In this document: positions 11,133 to 23,570 of the stretch, one piece after another
Numbering within the stretch: the first letter of the stretch is position 1
Layout of the letters: every line of letters starts with the position of its first letter
NCBI RefSeq assembly: GCF_963676685.1
Contig: NC_092346.1
Location: 29,711,133 to 29,775,132, forward strand
Source of the DNA: Mytilus edulis
Lineage: Eukaryota > Mollusca > Bivalvia > Mytilida > Mytilidae
Length of the DNA stretch: 64,000 nt
Direction: 5' to 3'
The notes under the pieces: generated by a model
What the model was told of the DNA's origin: nothing
What the model saw: only the letters and a program-made list of their open reading frames with translations
Databases searched by the model: none
Translations under genes and position numbers: made by a program

Positions 11133-13506
11133 TTTTAATGTAACCTCTTATGAATTGCGCTTAACGCGTTATTCCTTTTTAAGAGGCTTAGATCAAAAAG
11201 TTCAGAAAGTTAAAGATATTATTGTGTATAGGTCATAAAAGACATGCAGCTGCAATAGTTTTATGTCAAATTTATTTGCCAATTAAGTCAATGTCACGAC
11301 AATGGTGCAATATCTACGATCTAATCGTAATGATTAATTGTTTTCAAACCCAATTCTTCAAAACTGACAGTTCTGGGTTATGTCAAACTGTGGTCATTAT
11401 AAAGACTTTCGAGTTCGATCTTCTGTGTTTTGTCGTATTAAACATGTTCCAAAATGGGACCACTATCTAAGTGTTCAAGGCACGGATATATTTGCAAGTT
11501 GTATTTGTTTTTTGAATCGACCTTTAAGAGATTTATTACGGTTAGCACAAAATTGTGTAATACAAGCGAAAACCTTGGTGTCATTTTCAATTTAGGCGCT
11601 TTCAAGTGTTGTACAAATTAGAGAATAAAAAGATAAGTTTACTCATGACAAATATATCCTCTGAATAGCTGCTGATTTATTATCATTTCAAGTGTATATG
11701 ACATAGTTTGTGAAGAAAAATCAAAATGTTGTTCCGAAGGTGACAACGCAGATCTTTAGATTCCCTATACCTGTAATATCACTTGATATTAGCATTAAAT
11801 CACTTGACTTCCTCACCTTCGAGGATTAAATTTTTATGTTGTGTTCTTGTTTAAAGTCATAAAAGGAGATTTGTTTTTTTTTAAATGGATGACTCGTAAT
11901 CTTTTATACTTTAACAAAATACAATTGTCGCAATTTATGTTATTAGAAAAGTCGCACCGGACAAGTGCAGTGCAGATTATTCTAACAATAGCACGAAACT
12001 GTTCGTTAATTTGGGATGGTGCGGCGACAAAATACAAATAAAGGCACTTGACTTTAAACTGTTTTAGAAAAAAATTCAATGCGTGAATAAAATCTCAATT
12101 GATAGGTGATATGTAATGTTACGAAGTTGCTATTTTGCAGTACATTTTTTATTGCCATAAAGATACCAGCCGTGTTTATCATATTTTTATTGCAGTATGT
12201 GTCATCGACGTTAATATTTCGAAAAGATTTGTGATTGATATATCATGGCGTCAGAATTATTGTTTTGATTCTTTTTCGGAACTCCATCATGAGAAAAAAT
12301 TCCAAAACCTAGGTCTTGGTTCGCTCTATCATCTAATAAAAATTAGTAGAAAAGATTATGCAGTCCCTTTCTTTGATATTCAATAAATAAATACATATTT
12401 GCGTGGGACTTAGAATGATTTACATAATCTTATTATATGAAATAAACGCTTTGTCAAATCACGTTATTTATCATAAGAAAAATTGATTTTGCTATCAAAG
12501 TAGTATCAATCATTTCGGATTGTGATTATATCTTTGTCATACGACTAATACATAAATCAATTGACACAAATATTGGGGTGATCCTTTGATGCTATCAATA
12601 TCAGAAGAGGGCTATAAAGATTTAAATTTGATATATTAAAATTTAGGACATAATAAAAATCTCTCTTTGTATACACTTCTACCTAGTCAAACTTTTAGAT
12701 TATCCTCCTATATAATCAAGGAGGTTACAAATCAACACCCATTTATATAACTTTGAAACTTAAAACCTATCGTTTTGTGATTTACAAATTTTGGTTGCCG
12801 GTCTCAGTTTTAATGAATAGATATAGAAATAGAATATACCCGATTAAATTTCTGACAGCGAATTCAGGAATAATAGAATTAAACTTTTATTTATTATGTA
12901 ACTATTAAAAACTTGTCTTTATATTTTATTTATTTAAAGACTCTAAATAAAAAAACTTGTCTTTATATCTTATTTATTTAAAGTCTTTACATAAAAGACA
13001 AACATACAAGAAAAAGACCTGTCGTATTTTTAAAATCGTGACGTTGACTTTTATATCGACATAGAAAATTGACTTAAACTCCCAGCAATTATAAAATATA
13101 GAGAAGTCAGCAAATGTAAGAAAAGAGTATGGCTATTGTCCCCTTTATCCTTTACATTCACAGGGTCAAATTCAAAAGTTGTAATATTCTACTGGATACG
13201 AGTCAAGGGAGAAGTGGCTTAAACGTCAATAAGACAATATCCCAACGATAACCATATCAATTTTTAACATGTTAAGCCTGTTTCTATCTAAAATTAATTG
13301 AATTGGTTCCAATAGAAAACATGAAGCTTTACCTCAAGCAAAAACTTGGTTTCTGCTTATAATGTCCTTCTGATACACTTTGGGAATAATCGATCAAACT
13401 TTGCAAAAGTCTGTAAAAAAAATCAGTTTTGTTCAATTTTCAGAGACGATTTAACTTTAATGTTGTTAAGAAAAAGACAAAACCTTTGTTACTATTTTCA
13501 TAAAAG
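11133..13506. other. Mostly featureless AT-rich stretch
   Basis: Several 60-83 codon frames occur on both strands (11222-11470, 11834-12079, 12135-12386), but none shows a known domain or a consistent exon boundary. A short tandem duplication at 12905-12993 is listed separately. Confidence 0.4.
12905..12993. repeat. 44 bp tandem duplication
   Basis: Two adjacent copies of about 44 bp share ACTTGTCTTTATAT and TTATTTATTTAAAG. The second ACTTGT starts 44 bp after the first. Confidence 0.85.
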
Positions 13507-13700
13507 TGAGAGGTTAAGCTCGTTATAAAATGTTGCTTATTTTTTTACACACAAAAATGCCTGTACCAAGTCAGGAATATGACAGTTGTTATCCATTCGT
13601 TTGATGTGTTCGCTCTTTTGATTTTACCCCTTAATAAAAAACTTTCCGTTTTAAGTGTTTCTTGGAGTTCGGTATATTTATTATTTTATTTTCTCTTATA
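13507..13700 (+). repeat. Family D dispersed repeat
   Basis: It reads CTGTACCAAGTCAGGAATAT, then CATTCGTTTGATGTGTTCGC, then TTTCCGTTTTAAGTG and GAGTTCGGTATATTTATTAT. The copy at 27375-27560 has the same order. Confidence 0.75.
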
Positions 13701-14481
13701 ACCTTATAGTTTATACATGGAACACTGGTACTGTAAATTTAAGTAAAGATTGAAATACTGTTTGAAAATGGCCTACGTGTGAGGAAAACAATCGAGGGGT
13801 ATTGGCCTCAACTCTAATATGAAGACCTATAATTCTCCGTTATATTCAAGTATTTCTTTTTTGGAACCGCTCCTTCAGTTTTTTATGAGCACCCGTCGAT
13901 TTGCTTTGACATGCTAATTCAGCATTCATCATATAAGTATCAGTTTCAAGGCAATGTTTAAATTCTTGGTATAAAAAAATAAATGTATTGGTGGAAAGCT
14001 TTAGAGAGTTGAAATTTTACTGAAATGTGATAGTTATATTTAACACTATCTTAAGTATATTTAAGCACAAGGACACACAAACGAATTATTATTCCGTCGT
14101 GATTAAGCTTGCTGTTTTTAGAATAACTTATATAATGTATACTTGTCTAGAATTACATAACTCGGAGGGGAAAAGGTGATTAAATGTCTCCAATCCTACA
14201 TTCAGGTCTTCCTCATTCTGTGACTTTTCATGGAAATACTTAACTATCAACATGACACTAGTTATTTATGGTTACATTTAACAAGAATAGTGTAAAAATA
14301 TGTTCAGCAGACACAAAAGGTCTTTTATTCAAATAATTTCCATTCTGTCTAAAATTTACAACTAAACTAATATTACAAATACAGTTAAAAGTAGATCTCT
14401 CTTTTGATGGTTTGACGATTTCTTAAATTACAAGTCATGCATCTTTGATAAATTTGTACAACCACTTAGTCGGTGCAACGT
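13701..14481. other. No recognisable feature
   Basis: AT-rich; nothing supported. Confidence 0.4.
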
Positions 14482-14548
14482 AATATATATACATGAGTAT
14501 ATAAATATATATACATGAGTATATAAATATATATACATGAGTATATAT
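14482..14548. repeat. 22 bp minisatellite, three units
   Basis: The motif ATATATACATGAGTATATAA repeats with ACATGAG at 14491, 14513 and 14535, a 22 bp period. Confidence 0.9.
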
Positions 14549-14663
14549 GTTTCTGGTCGATGCCACTAATGGAGACATTTTGGTTCCCAAAGACCAATAA
14601 CCAGGGATCCTTTGTGATTTGAAATATCATTGGAATAGTCACGTCCCGTATAAACGAAGTATG

Positions 14664-14946
14664 TTCCTGTCCCAAGTCTGGAGCCTTTAATTCAGTGGTT
14701 GTCGTTTGTTTATGTGTTACATATTTGTTTTCCGTTAATTTTTTGTACATAAAAAAAGGCCGTTAGTTTTCTTGTTCGAAGTGTTTTACATTGTCATTTC
14801 CGGGCCTTTTATAGCTGACTATGCGGTATGGGCTTTGCTCATTGTTGAAGGCCGTACTGTGACCTATAGTTGTTAATTTCTGTGTCATTTTGGTCTCTTG
14901 TGGAGAGTTGTCTTATTGGAAATCATACCAAATCGTCTTTTTTATA
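14664..14946 (-). repeat. Family B repeat, inverted copy
   Basis: The reverse complement matches the copy at 21061-21334. Plus-strand landmarks in order are CCCAAGTCTGGAGCC, CAGTGGTTGTCGTTTGTTTA, AAGGCCGTTAGTTTTCTTGT, GACTATGCGGTATGGGCTTT and TGTGGAGAGTTGTC. The minus-strand frame at 14466-14750 is mostly this repeat. Confidence 0.9.
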
Positions 14947-14961
14947 TTAAAACTAATACTT

Positions 14962-15065
14962 TACGCGCGCGTCTGATGTATTAATTATAAGTCAAATATC
15001 TTTGATGAGAGAGAGGCGAAAGACACCAAAGGGATATTCACACTCTTAAATCAAAAACATCATGG
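14962..15065. repeat. Family I fragment plus inverted family A tail
   Basis: TTACGCGCGCGTCTGATGTA (family I-like) is followed by AGAGAGGCGAAAGACACCAA, the reverse complement of the family A terminal motif. Confidence 0.5.
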
Positions 15066-15515
15066 TAGCAGGACTGTGTAGGATTTGTTATTTTTGGGTT
15101 TTAGATTCATGACCTACTGTCTTGATAGATTTCTGAGTGCGTGTAAAACCGATTCGTCCACTTCATTTTGTACCAATTACCTTGACCATGAGTTGTTCGT
15201 TGCTGTTTGTTTGTTTGTTCATCCGTTTGTTTCTTTGAAGAGTCGGGTGTTGGTAAATGTTTTTGTTTGTTGCACCGTCCAATATTTTTGGGTAAACAAT
15301 GTATATACTAACATGCATTCAATACTTTGCTATAGTTCTTATATGCTAGATTATGGTGAATATTTTCAGAGCATGAAATAAAATAAATGGTGCTGACAAA
15401 AATAATGAAGAAAACTATGTGTTACATTCCTAACATTCAGTTTGACAGTTGTAACTATTAAAACCTGTTTCAAAATATAACTTACCGATATTAAAAACTT
15501 ATTTACAGGTTTTTA

Positions 15516-15634
15516 CTAACATGAGCAACACGACGGGTGCCACATGAGGATCAAGATCTGCTTACCCTTCTGGATCACATGAGATCACCATCAGTTTTTA
15601 GTGGGGTTCGTGTTGCTCAGTGATTTTTCGATTC
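15516..15634 (+). repeat. Family A 3'UTR fragment
   Basis: It contains ATGAGCAACACGACGGGTGC, ATCTGCTTACCCTTCTGG and TTTAGTGGGGTTCGTGTTGC, matching 28009-28105. Both ends are truncated. Confidence 0.8.
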
Positions 15635-17728
15635 CTTGCTAATTTTGTTGTCTAATATCTCCAACAAGATTAGAAGACGACTTTTTTTATAACGGGGGAG
15701 ATACCGAGAGTCAATTACCTGCTATTACCATAAAAGGAGATAAATCATTGAGAGTTTCTTGGTATATTGCAAAAGTGCTGAAACAATTTTAGAAAAATTA
15801 TTAATAAACTACGTCATAACTAAACCTCTTTGGTCATGTCGTAAATAAGGTTTTTACGTCATAGTATCGGGTACATAAGTATATATAGTGTCATAATCGA
15901 ATATTGGTCGTGTATTCATTCGTTGCTGAGGAAATTAAAATTGAATGTCAAATTCAATGTTATAATAACAATATGACATTCAGTCAACCAAATTCATCAC
16001 GTTTACAATAAAAGTAAATATTTTGATATAATTCTGTTCCTTGGTATATAATTGGATCCCTTGTAGTGCAATGTTTTCATATTTACTTAATTTGTCAATT
16101 AAAAGGAACATTATTTACTTTATACGAAGGATCGACTTTTGTCCAACATTGACTTGTACTAGCACTTAACTTTTAAATCGATGGCTAAACAAAAGTGGAG
16201 AAAATCTTTTAAGATACGATGACCATACGACACAAGGCAAGATACGATTGCAGTATTTATTATAGGGAATGTTATCAATATAAAGAACTAAGCAAATACG
16301 AAACCATTCATTAATTGAAGATATCTTCGGTTGTTAAGTTACTGTACGCGTTCTTTGTCATGGGACAAAAGCAAAATGCTCAAAGTTTATCCTCAACTTA
16401 AAAGAACAGAAGAAAATATATATAAAAGATCAAACATGCAACATAAAAGCGTAGAGAAGGTTGATCTATAAATCTTTTTTCAAACCCTAAAACTATTCAC
16501 AATGTTAAAGTTGACGCCAAAATTGTTTTCATATTTTTACATGAATTAAAATCAATCATTGCACTTGCCAATGCATGGCTGGTAACTGAAAAGGCACCAT
16601 GGAGACAGTTTTCTTTTCGTTTGATGTCTTGTAGACTCAACAAGTTAAATACAATTTTAATGTCTTGCAGGAAAAAATTCAATAGCTGACATTCATTGCA
16701 ATTTGAATAATACTGATTCAAGTCAATTAAAAAAACAACATGAAACATTTAAAGTTATGCCAGCTATTTTAATGGTGCATCAAAGCGAATAGAAATTTTG
16801 CAACATATGATTCCTTGCACATGCATGATGCGGGTATTACTATGCAATAATGTTAATAAGTTTTGAATCTATATCTGAGTTTTGAATTTCTATTTGAAAT
16901 TATGGAAGCGTTGGCAAATCGTAAAGGAAGTAGAGCGAGAGGGGCATATCGCAGTCGGACATCTTTCTTAGAATTTTTTTTCTTTTTATAATCATCACGT
17001 ATCAATGTTATTATTTTAAACACTGAATCGGTATCCCTATTGACCGATATCTCGGTTTTTTAATTTTGTCTTGACCCCGCAAAAATGTAAGTTGATAAAT
17101 TCTGAACCTCCCTTTTTTCTCCCGGAAAGCCATTAGAATTCACACCATTTCACAATAAAAGTTGTCGGATCCATACCAGACGAAAGACTCGCTGTCAGAA
17201 CTCCATAAAATGTAAGGAGACTTAAATTGAAGCCTCTTTACCCAAGGACTCCCCACCCATTTTTGAAAATTGTCTAAATTTTCACTAAAGAGATCGTTTT
17301 GGAAAACTATCAGTTCATTTGTTGACAATAATAGTTGCCAACCCTATTAAAACAAATATTATTAGTCAAGGATTGACCTATAGCTGTCTTAATGTTTGCA
17401 CTAACTTATACTACTATGACCATGATCGCATTGTTTAGCTTTTATACTTTTAATTGCCATATATTTGAAGAACGTACAAAGTTAAATACACTTCAAGTTT
17501 ATCTAAATAAGTTAACTTCCTTTGTCGAGAATGCAATAACATAATGTTTACAAATAATACTGGTCTAATTTGCATTAAATGATTATAGGTCAACTGCACA
17601 CGATTGCTTGAAAAGCAGAAATAATGTGCTAGCTTTAGCTCGAATTATTTTTATATTATAAAACGCTAAGTTAAATATCCCCTATACATCGATCGAATCT
17701 CATATCAATAACATTCGTTTAAACGTGA
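15635..17728. other. No supported feature
   Basis: Frames at 16497-16748 and 17140-17328 (minus) are unrecognised and have no splice support. Nothing else is evident. Confidence 0.35.
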
Positions 17729-17742
17729 AAGTGTTATCGCAG

Positions 17743-17817
17743 GTTGGAGCCCGGCAACTATTATAAGCCAACAAAGGGTGCCTTAAACTCAAAGGTGAAA
17801 GCTACAACGTTTCAAAG
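17743..17817 (+). CDS. Possible isolated exon, ends at a strong donor
   Basis: A short open stretch lies between a possible acceptor (GTTATCGCAG at 17733-17742, with a weak pyrimidine tract) and a strong donor CAAAG/GTAAGAA at 17817/17818. Frame 2 is open and would encode about 24 residues including GNYYKPTKGALNSKV; the other two frames contain stops. The composition is more protein-like and GC-richer than the surroundings. A TATAAG at 17762-17767 allows the alternative that this is a promoter and 5'UTR exon. I do not recognise the peptide, and no partner exon can be assigned. Confidence 0.25.
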
Positions 17818-19214
17818 GTAAGAATACATTTATTTTCTTGAATATTAATTTTTATTTTCATAAAGATTTATTATTATATGATAAATGATTTTTGAAAGGC
17901 TTGTAGTTAAGTAGTATAAATTTATTTTATGGATTTTCTTCTATTTATTCATGCACTGTCATTATTATTTTATTTTATTAAATATGTGTAAGAACGCCGG
18001 TAAAGGGTATATTTGGCGCACGTGCATTTAATTTGTATGCCTAATTTATATATAAAAGATTTATGTCGTCGTTATTCGTCAAGATTGTATTCTTAAAAAA
18101 AGCAAATTTGTGATAAAAATGATTTGTGACAGAAATAACCAGTTATGATTTAAAATTGTTATTATTAAAATGATAGCTATTTATGAATATCAAGTTTCCA
18201 CAAATCTTGTTATGATTTTAAGATAGTGAAATTGAAATGATATCCTAGCTAAATCTTTCTTTATAATCCCAATGATTCGGATATAACCAGGGTTTTATTA
18301 GCGTAAATGGATATTCTGTAGCATTCTTTGTAACAATGTTGAAACTTACAAGTGCTAATCTATATGTACCTGCAGTAGCAGAAACTGACATGCTTTCCTT
18401 AATTCCCGAGAATATATAAACACAGATTGTTATTTAAATATACACTCATACCACATCTTCTAAAATCTATTGAAGTTTAGAAAGTTTGATGTTGTCTATT
18501 GCAAGTTATCAATTTATATCTCGTGCAACATTTTTCGTATTTCTCGTGTAAATTTTTTTCTTGGTCTGTCTTTTATTCAATTTATAAAAATGCCTACGAT
18601 TACCGACGCCACCTTGCTTACGAGGGTCACTGAAAACAAACAAAACAAAAAGGTTATGAATAGATGAAAAATAATTAAGAAAAACATAATTTTAAAACTG
18701 AAAACTGAAGCTAGGCTTTTATGATACATGAATAAGACAAGAATTGTATCTCTTTAATTTGTTTTTAGTTTGTATAAGCACATAAGAACCTCAATTTTAA
18801 ATGAGCAGCCGATCATTAAGGGTACATGTAAAACCGTCGTTTTTTCTTAAAATATTCAAAAATACAAGCTATGAAAAAACATGTAAAATGAATGTAAAAT
18901 GAACACTTATTGACAATCTATGATATTATAAGTCCCTCTTTCTAACATATTAAAGGACCTGAAAACAGCATTAAATTCACTATTTATTCGAATAGGTTAG
19001 ATAGTCCTTTGAATTTATTCAGAGAAAATCGTGTTAAAAATTTGAACAATCTTATGATAGCATTAAAACATTTCTTTTTCGAAAAGTTTGAATGAAAAAT
19101 TCGTTTTATTAAAAATTTCAATTCAAAAGTTGATTCAAATTGCACCGCACGTATCTATGTAAATAAATCATCTATGCCTATGTCAACTTATATTAGAAAT
19201 AAACAGTTGTATCA
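17818..19214. other. No supported feature
   Basis: AT-rich. The frame at 18470-18667 has no recognisable content. Confidence 0.4.
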
Positions 19215-19444
19215 ATGAGGGTCTAGCTGTGATTTACAGAATAGTGAGTAAAAAGTACAGAATAGAGGGATAAAAGTATGACGAATAGAGAAATAGGCAT
19301 GAAAATAAAAAAAAAAAGCGAAAAATGGGGAGCTGAAATATCAATAATAGATACATAATGGTCAAAATAGATATAGAATAGAAAAAAAAATGTCTTAGAG
19401 GCCAAATGGTAAATAATTGAAAGACCCCCTCCCCCGACCCTCAT
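19215..19444. mobile_element. Short TIR element with purine-rich interior, copy 1
   Basis: The ends are ATGAGGGTC (19215-19223) and GACCCTCAT (19436-19444), exact inverted repeats. The interior plus strand is purine-rich with repeated AGAATAG motifs, plus a pyrimidine run CCCCCTCCCCC near the right end. The second element of this kind is at 43495-43706. No coding content. Confidence 0.6.
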
Positions 19445-19517
19445 TAATGGTATGTATTAAGAAAATTCTGAGTACGTCATATTTGTCAACAGCTTTGTAA
19501 TATACAATATGCATAGA

Positions 19518-19640
19518 ACAAAAATACCGAACTCCAAGGAAAATACAAAACGGCAAGTGTCTTATCAAATGGCAAAATCAAAATCTCATACACATCGAAC
19601 GAATGGAAAAAAAACTGTCTTGTTACAGGCAAATCATTTT
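19518..19640 (-). repeat. Family D repeat, inverted
   Basis: Plus-strand landmarks CCGAACTCCAAGGAAAAT, ATCAAATGGCAAAATCAAAA and GAACGAATGGAAAAA are the reverse complement of the family D order. Confidence 0.7.
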
Positions 19641-19791
19641 AAAACTTTTGATTTCGGGCCGCGGCCATTCTAAGGTGTCGCATGTGGTGTTCGTCTTGTC
19701 GTCGTTTGTCTTTTTATTTTGCCTTGCTGGTGAGATGGCGTGTCTCCTTGGTATCTCACGTCTCTGTTCTACATTCTACTTATATTTATCA

Positions 19792-19865
19792 AAGGTACCA
19801 GGACGTGTGTTTCGTCTACATAAGACTCATCAGTGGCGCTCAGATCAAAAAATTTATTAAGCCAA
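19792..19865 (-). repeat. Family I repeat
   Basis: GTTTCGTCTACATAAGACTC, then ATCAGTGGCGCTCAGATC. The same pair occurs at 37325-37375 as TTTCGTCTACAGAAGACTC and ATCAGTGACGCTCGAATC. Confidence 0.65.
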
Positions 19866-19919
19866 ACAAGTTCAAAGTTGAAGAACAATAGACTGAAAGA
19901 TGTAATGTACTAGTATTCA

Positions 19920-20300
19920 GAATGACAAAAAAACATCACATGATGGATACATCCTCGCAATATATAGATCGGTGTAAATTTATAGAATAGAGAATAATGA
20001 ACAAACGGAATAAAGGGCAGAAAAAATAAAGAAAATATAACAAATAGGCAAGAAAAATAAAGAATAGAGAATATACTGAACAAATAGTGCAGAATAAAGG
20101 GAAAAAAGAAAATACAGGAAAGAGAAAAATAGGCAAAAAAAGAGAGAATAATGAGGTGTAGTTTTATGAACAATCTGATAAAAAAAGAAATGGAAGATAC
20201 CAATTGCATTAAAAGTACCATTTTTTATAAGAAGAATTAGAGAATAATGGCAAAAACGAAAAGAAATGAAAAAAAGTCTAAAAACTTCAAGAATACAGAA
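19920..20300. repeat. Purine-rich low-complexity tract
   Basis: The plus strand is dominated by A and G with recurring AGAATAGAGAATA and AATAGGCAAG motifs like those inside 19215-19444. The phenylalanine-rich minus-strand frames here (19910-20221, 19936-20136) follow from this composition. Confidence 0.6.
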
Positions 20301-20512
20301 ATAAATTATCTAATCCAGATCTTCTTCAATGAGACAGGATGACAACATAACATATTTTGGAGAACCTGAGGTTTCCAAGGTTTGAAGGCTTCGTGTTTCT
20401 TTGTCTTAATACTGTTGTTTGCCCGTTCTTCGTTTTTCTTTGACTTATGTATTTTGGTTGTCCTTTTGTATCACCGGCAAAGTTATAAATTCGGTACTGG
20501 CAGCATGCTATC

Positions 20513-20536
20513 TATCTATTTATCTATCTATCTATA
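20513..20536. repeat. TCTA microsatellite
   Basis: Near-perfect TATC/TCTA repeats run into the 5' end of the Helitron-like element at 20531. Confidence 0.85.
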
Positions 20537-21601
20537 CTATTAAACGAGAAGACCTCATTTTTGGTGTCGCTTCTCTCCTTTCCACAATAAATTAATCAAC
20601 ACGCATCTGTGTCCTATAGGTACAGTGCATAGTCGCATTTGTCATCCATTCATATGATTATTCAGATTGAGTTATTTTGGGAGAAAAACGAGAAAAAAGG
20701 CATCCGGATATTGTCCCGTCATTGGACAAAATTTTAAGTCAGATTAGACTTCCGGTTTGCGTTTGTCTGTATACTTTGAACATACATATACAAAGAATAA
20801 AGTGTATTTTCAGAATTCTATCTGCTATCATTTTCAAGTTTACTATCCACGGCGGTCGCAGAGTTTAGAGAGGGTCTGTATACTATATCAATGACCACCA
20901 TGGATCGATTAGTAAACTTAGAATTGAAAGTAAATACACTATATTTATATAGTACTGAATGTTCATAATATACAGATAAACGCTAAAAATATTCATGTGA
21001 ACTTTTGATACCTTTTCTGAAATTCTCCAGTCATTAAATCTTTTACAAAATTCATTGATTACAAAAAAAAAGAAGATGTTGTATTATTGCCATGTTGAGA
21101 CAACTCTCCACAAGAGACCAATATGACACAGAAATTAACAACTACAGGTCACCGTACGACCTTCAACAACGAGCAAAGCCCATACCGCATACTCAGTTTC
21201 AAAAGGCCCCGAACTGACAATGTAAAACAATTCAAACCAGAAAACTAGCGGCCTTATTTATGTACAAAAAGTGAACGGAAAACAAATATGTAACACATAA
21301 ACAAACGACAACCACTGAATTACAGGCTCCTTACTTAAATGTTCATAACATACTACATGAAAACTATGTTCATATTGAAATTGATAGAAAACCAAAAATT
21401 GGGAATTTTGGAAATAAAGGAGGAGGGATAAAAAAAAAAAAAAAAAAAAAGCATTTTCCTGTCCCAAATAACCTATATATGACTTATGATACTTTTGCTG
21501 AAATTCTCCAGTCATTCAATATTTTACAAAATTCTTCCAACAACACTTTACATACTTTAAACTACGCTCTGAATGCCCGCGATTTCGCGGGTGTGTTCTA
21601 G
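20531..21601 (+). mobile_element. Non-autonomous Helitron
   Basis: The 5' end is TCTATACTATTAAACGAG preceded by A. The 3' end has a GC hairpin CCCGCGATTTCGCGGG (21576-21591), then CTAG at 21598-21601 followed by T. These are the classic Helitron hallmarks: 5' TC, a subterminal hairpin about 10 nt from a 3' CTRR, and insertion between A and T without target duplication. The element is about 1.07 kb including an internal family B copy (21061-21334). It has no Rep/helicase coding. A segment near 21004-21055 recurs at 21483-21534 (TGAAATTCTCCAGTCATT), so part of it is internally duplicated. Confidence 0.85.
21061..21334 (+). repeat. Family B repeat nested in the Helitron
   Basis: AAAAAAAAAGAAGATGTTGT leads into CTCCACAAGAGACCAATATG, TCACCGTACGACCTTCAACA, GCAAAGCCCATACCGCATAC and ACAACCACTGAATTACAGGC. 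It is the best-preserved first half of the family in this window. Similarity stops at CTCCTTA. Confidence 0.9.
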
Positions 21602-21780
21602 TGTATATTTAAAATACAGGTAATTTGTTATTATGATTTTCTTTAATTAATAGAAATTATTTAAAATTAAGGAATGTATCTGCCTTATGCAAAACTTTGA
21701 TTCCTTTCCCTGCTTTGGCTATACATTTGTCCTTCTAAGTTTTTAAGCTCTTCGTTCTGTAATGTAATAGTTCATAAATT

Positions 21781-21838
21781 GGCCTTGAGCATCAATGACG
21801 AGATATTAATTGTCGAAATGCGCATCTTGTGTGCAAAA
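21781..21838 (+). repeat. Family I-like fragment
   Basis: GAGCATCAATGACGAG and GTCGAAATGCGCATCTTGTG match the inverted fragment at 26878-26945 (AGATGCGCATTTCGAC). Confidence 0.55.
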
Positions 21839-22037
21839 AAATGGATTGTTCATAAAAACTACAACATTAAACTCCTGTTCATCAAAATGTACTATAAACA
21901 TTTCCCTTTAGCATTAAATGGTTCATTTAGGTGTAAAATACAATTATAACTCAAGCAACCGGCGTCTCTTGTAGAAAGGGAACTGCTGAATCTTCCGGGC
22001 CATCTGGTTATGGTCGGGCTTGTGTTTCTTGGTCTTT

Positions 22038-22535
22038 ATATAAAATAAGAAGACGTGTTTTGATTGCTAATAAGAAAACTCGCCACAATTGAACAAACCC
22101 ATAGCAGTTAACAAAAAAATGTCACCCAACGGTCTTAAGCAATAAGCAAAGCCCATACCGCATAGTCAGTCATAAATGACAAATGGAAAACAATTCAAGC
22201 AAGATTACTAACGACCCGACTCATGTACAAAGGAATGAACGAAAAACAAGTATGATATACAACAACAAACAACAACCACTGAATACCAGGATCCTGATTT
22301 GGGAGAGCCATATACTGAATGTGGCGGGGTCACTAAACTAGTTTTCTTGCGTCAAACTCTCCTCCTAACCTGGGACAGTGGTACAGTACAATATCAGAAC
22401 AGACTATAAAAATAAGTTGAACCCATCAGAATGACATAAACTAACCAAAAAATAAAACAGACCGGACGTGGCAGAGTATTTATACATCCCCACATCGAAA
22501 AAGACACTAAGTGCATATCTGAGAGTATTTAGTTG
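22038..22535 (+). repeat. Family B repeat, near full length
   Basis: Beyond the first half shared with 21061-21334, this copy continues through GAATGTGGCGGGGTCACTAA, CTCCTAACCTGGGACAGTGG, GACGTGGCAGAGTATTTATA and AAAGACACTAAGTGCATATC. The full family is therefore at least about 0.5 kb. I recall it as abundant in mussel DNA. No coding frame is kept. Confidence 0.8.
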
Positions 22536-23570
22536 GGTTTAGCTGTAGAAATATCGTTTTATTTGATGATTATCATATTAGGTAGACATAGATTTTCAAC
22601 TGCACAATTCAAGCTGTCTGAATAGATTCAACTTACAAAACAGGAGATGTCTGCTTCGATATTTCAATTAAATCTAAAATAGATATGTACTTAAATTTGA
22701 TTAAAATTTAATTAATTCTGTAAATTCAAGTCCATTTGCATAAGATTCTTCAATTTTACCATGCGATCTAAACGTTTTATTGACTTTAAAAGAGGTATTT
22801 ACTTAATGCGTTTTTAAGCATTTCTTTAGACCATGTTCTACAAATTTGGTGTTTGCATAGAAACAATGGCACCGCGGACTAATTTGTGATATTTGCATTT
22901 CTGTAATTTGCAAATTTAGTTGCCGATTACATTTATATTTAATAATTGACTAAAACATTGAAAGAAATTTTAACTTGCAAGTTTTTCCAAAGTACTTCTA
23001 AATATGCAACACTTGTGTGCAATTAAACTAGTGTTTGCCAGTTCCAGGAAACTAATTCATGATCGATAAAATAACATGTTATGTTAAAGGAGTACTTGAG
23101 ATAAATAGTATTTCTAAATTTTTTCATATTGTGGATATATATTTATATTTTTGATTTTGGAGTATGGTATATTTGTTACCATTTTTAAGGACTTTGTTGG
23201 TATGTACTTTGGAAAATGCATTGAAACAGAAAAGGGAGAACTGTCTGAATGCCTCGTAGAACATATATTGCACTCGCAAGTTCGTGCAATATAAAATTCT
23301 GCTCGGGACAATGTTCCCCAATATTCATGCAATAACCCTATAATATTTCAAATAAGTCTGCTTAAAGTAAGAAATTAATAGAACACAAATGCATGTAGCT
23401 ACGCATTTTGTTACATTCAAGTACAGAACTTTGTTTGTTATTGTATGGCAAATTTGGACTGAAAAAGTAAAGGCATCAGTGATCAGTACATATTGAAACG
23501 CGCTTATGCGAGACTTAACTTTTGTATTGTGTCGAGGTGGTGATGACTAATACTAAATATTGAATACTAA
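22370..23570. repeat. Tandem duplication 2, copy 1
   Basis: A block of about 1.2 kb recurs at 23571-24790. Shared landmarks are CATAGATTTTCAACTGCAC, AAACAGGAGATGTCTGCTTC, ACCATGTTCTACAAATTTGG, ACAATGGCACCGCGGACTAA and TTCCAGGAAACTAATTCATG. The offset is 1225-1233 bp. The unit starts inside the 3' half of family B. Confidence 0.9.

Noticed and set aside
14466-14750. 94-codon minus-strand frame
   Set aside because: It runs across a 22 bp minisatellite and a family B repeat.
19910-20221. Phenylalanine-rich minus-strand frame resembling membrane segments
   Set aside because: The hydrophobic composition follows from a purine-rich low-complexity tract read in reverse.
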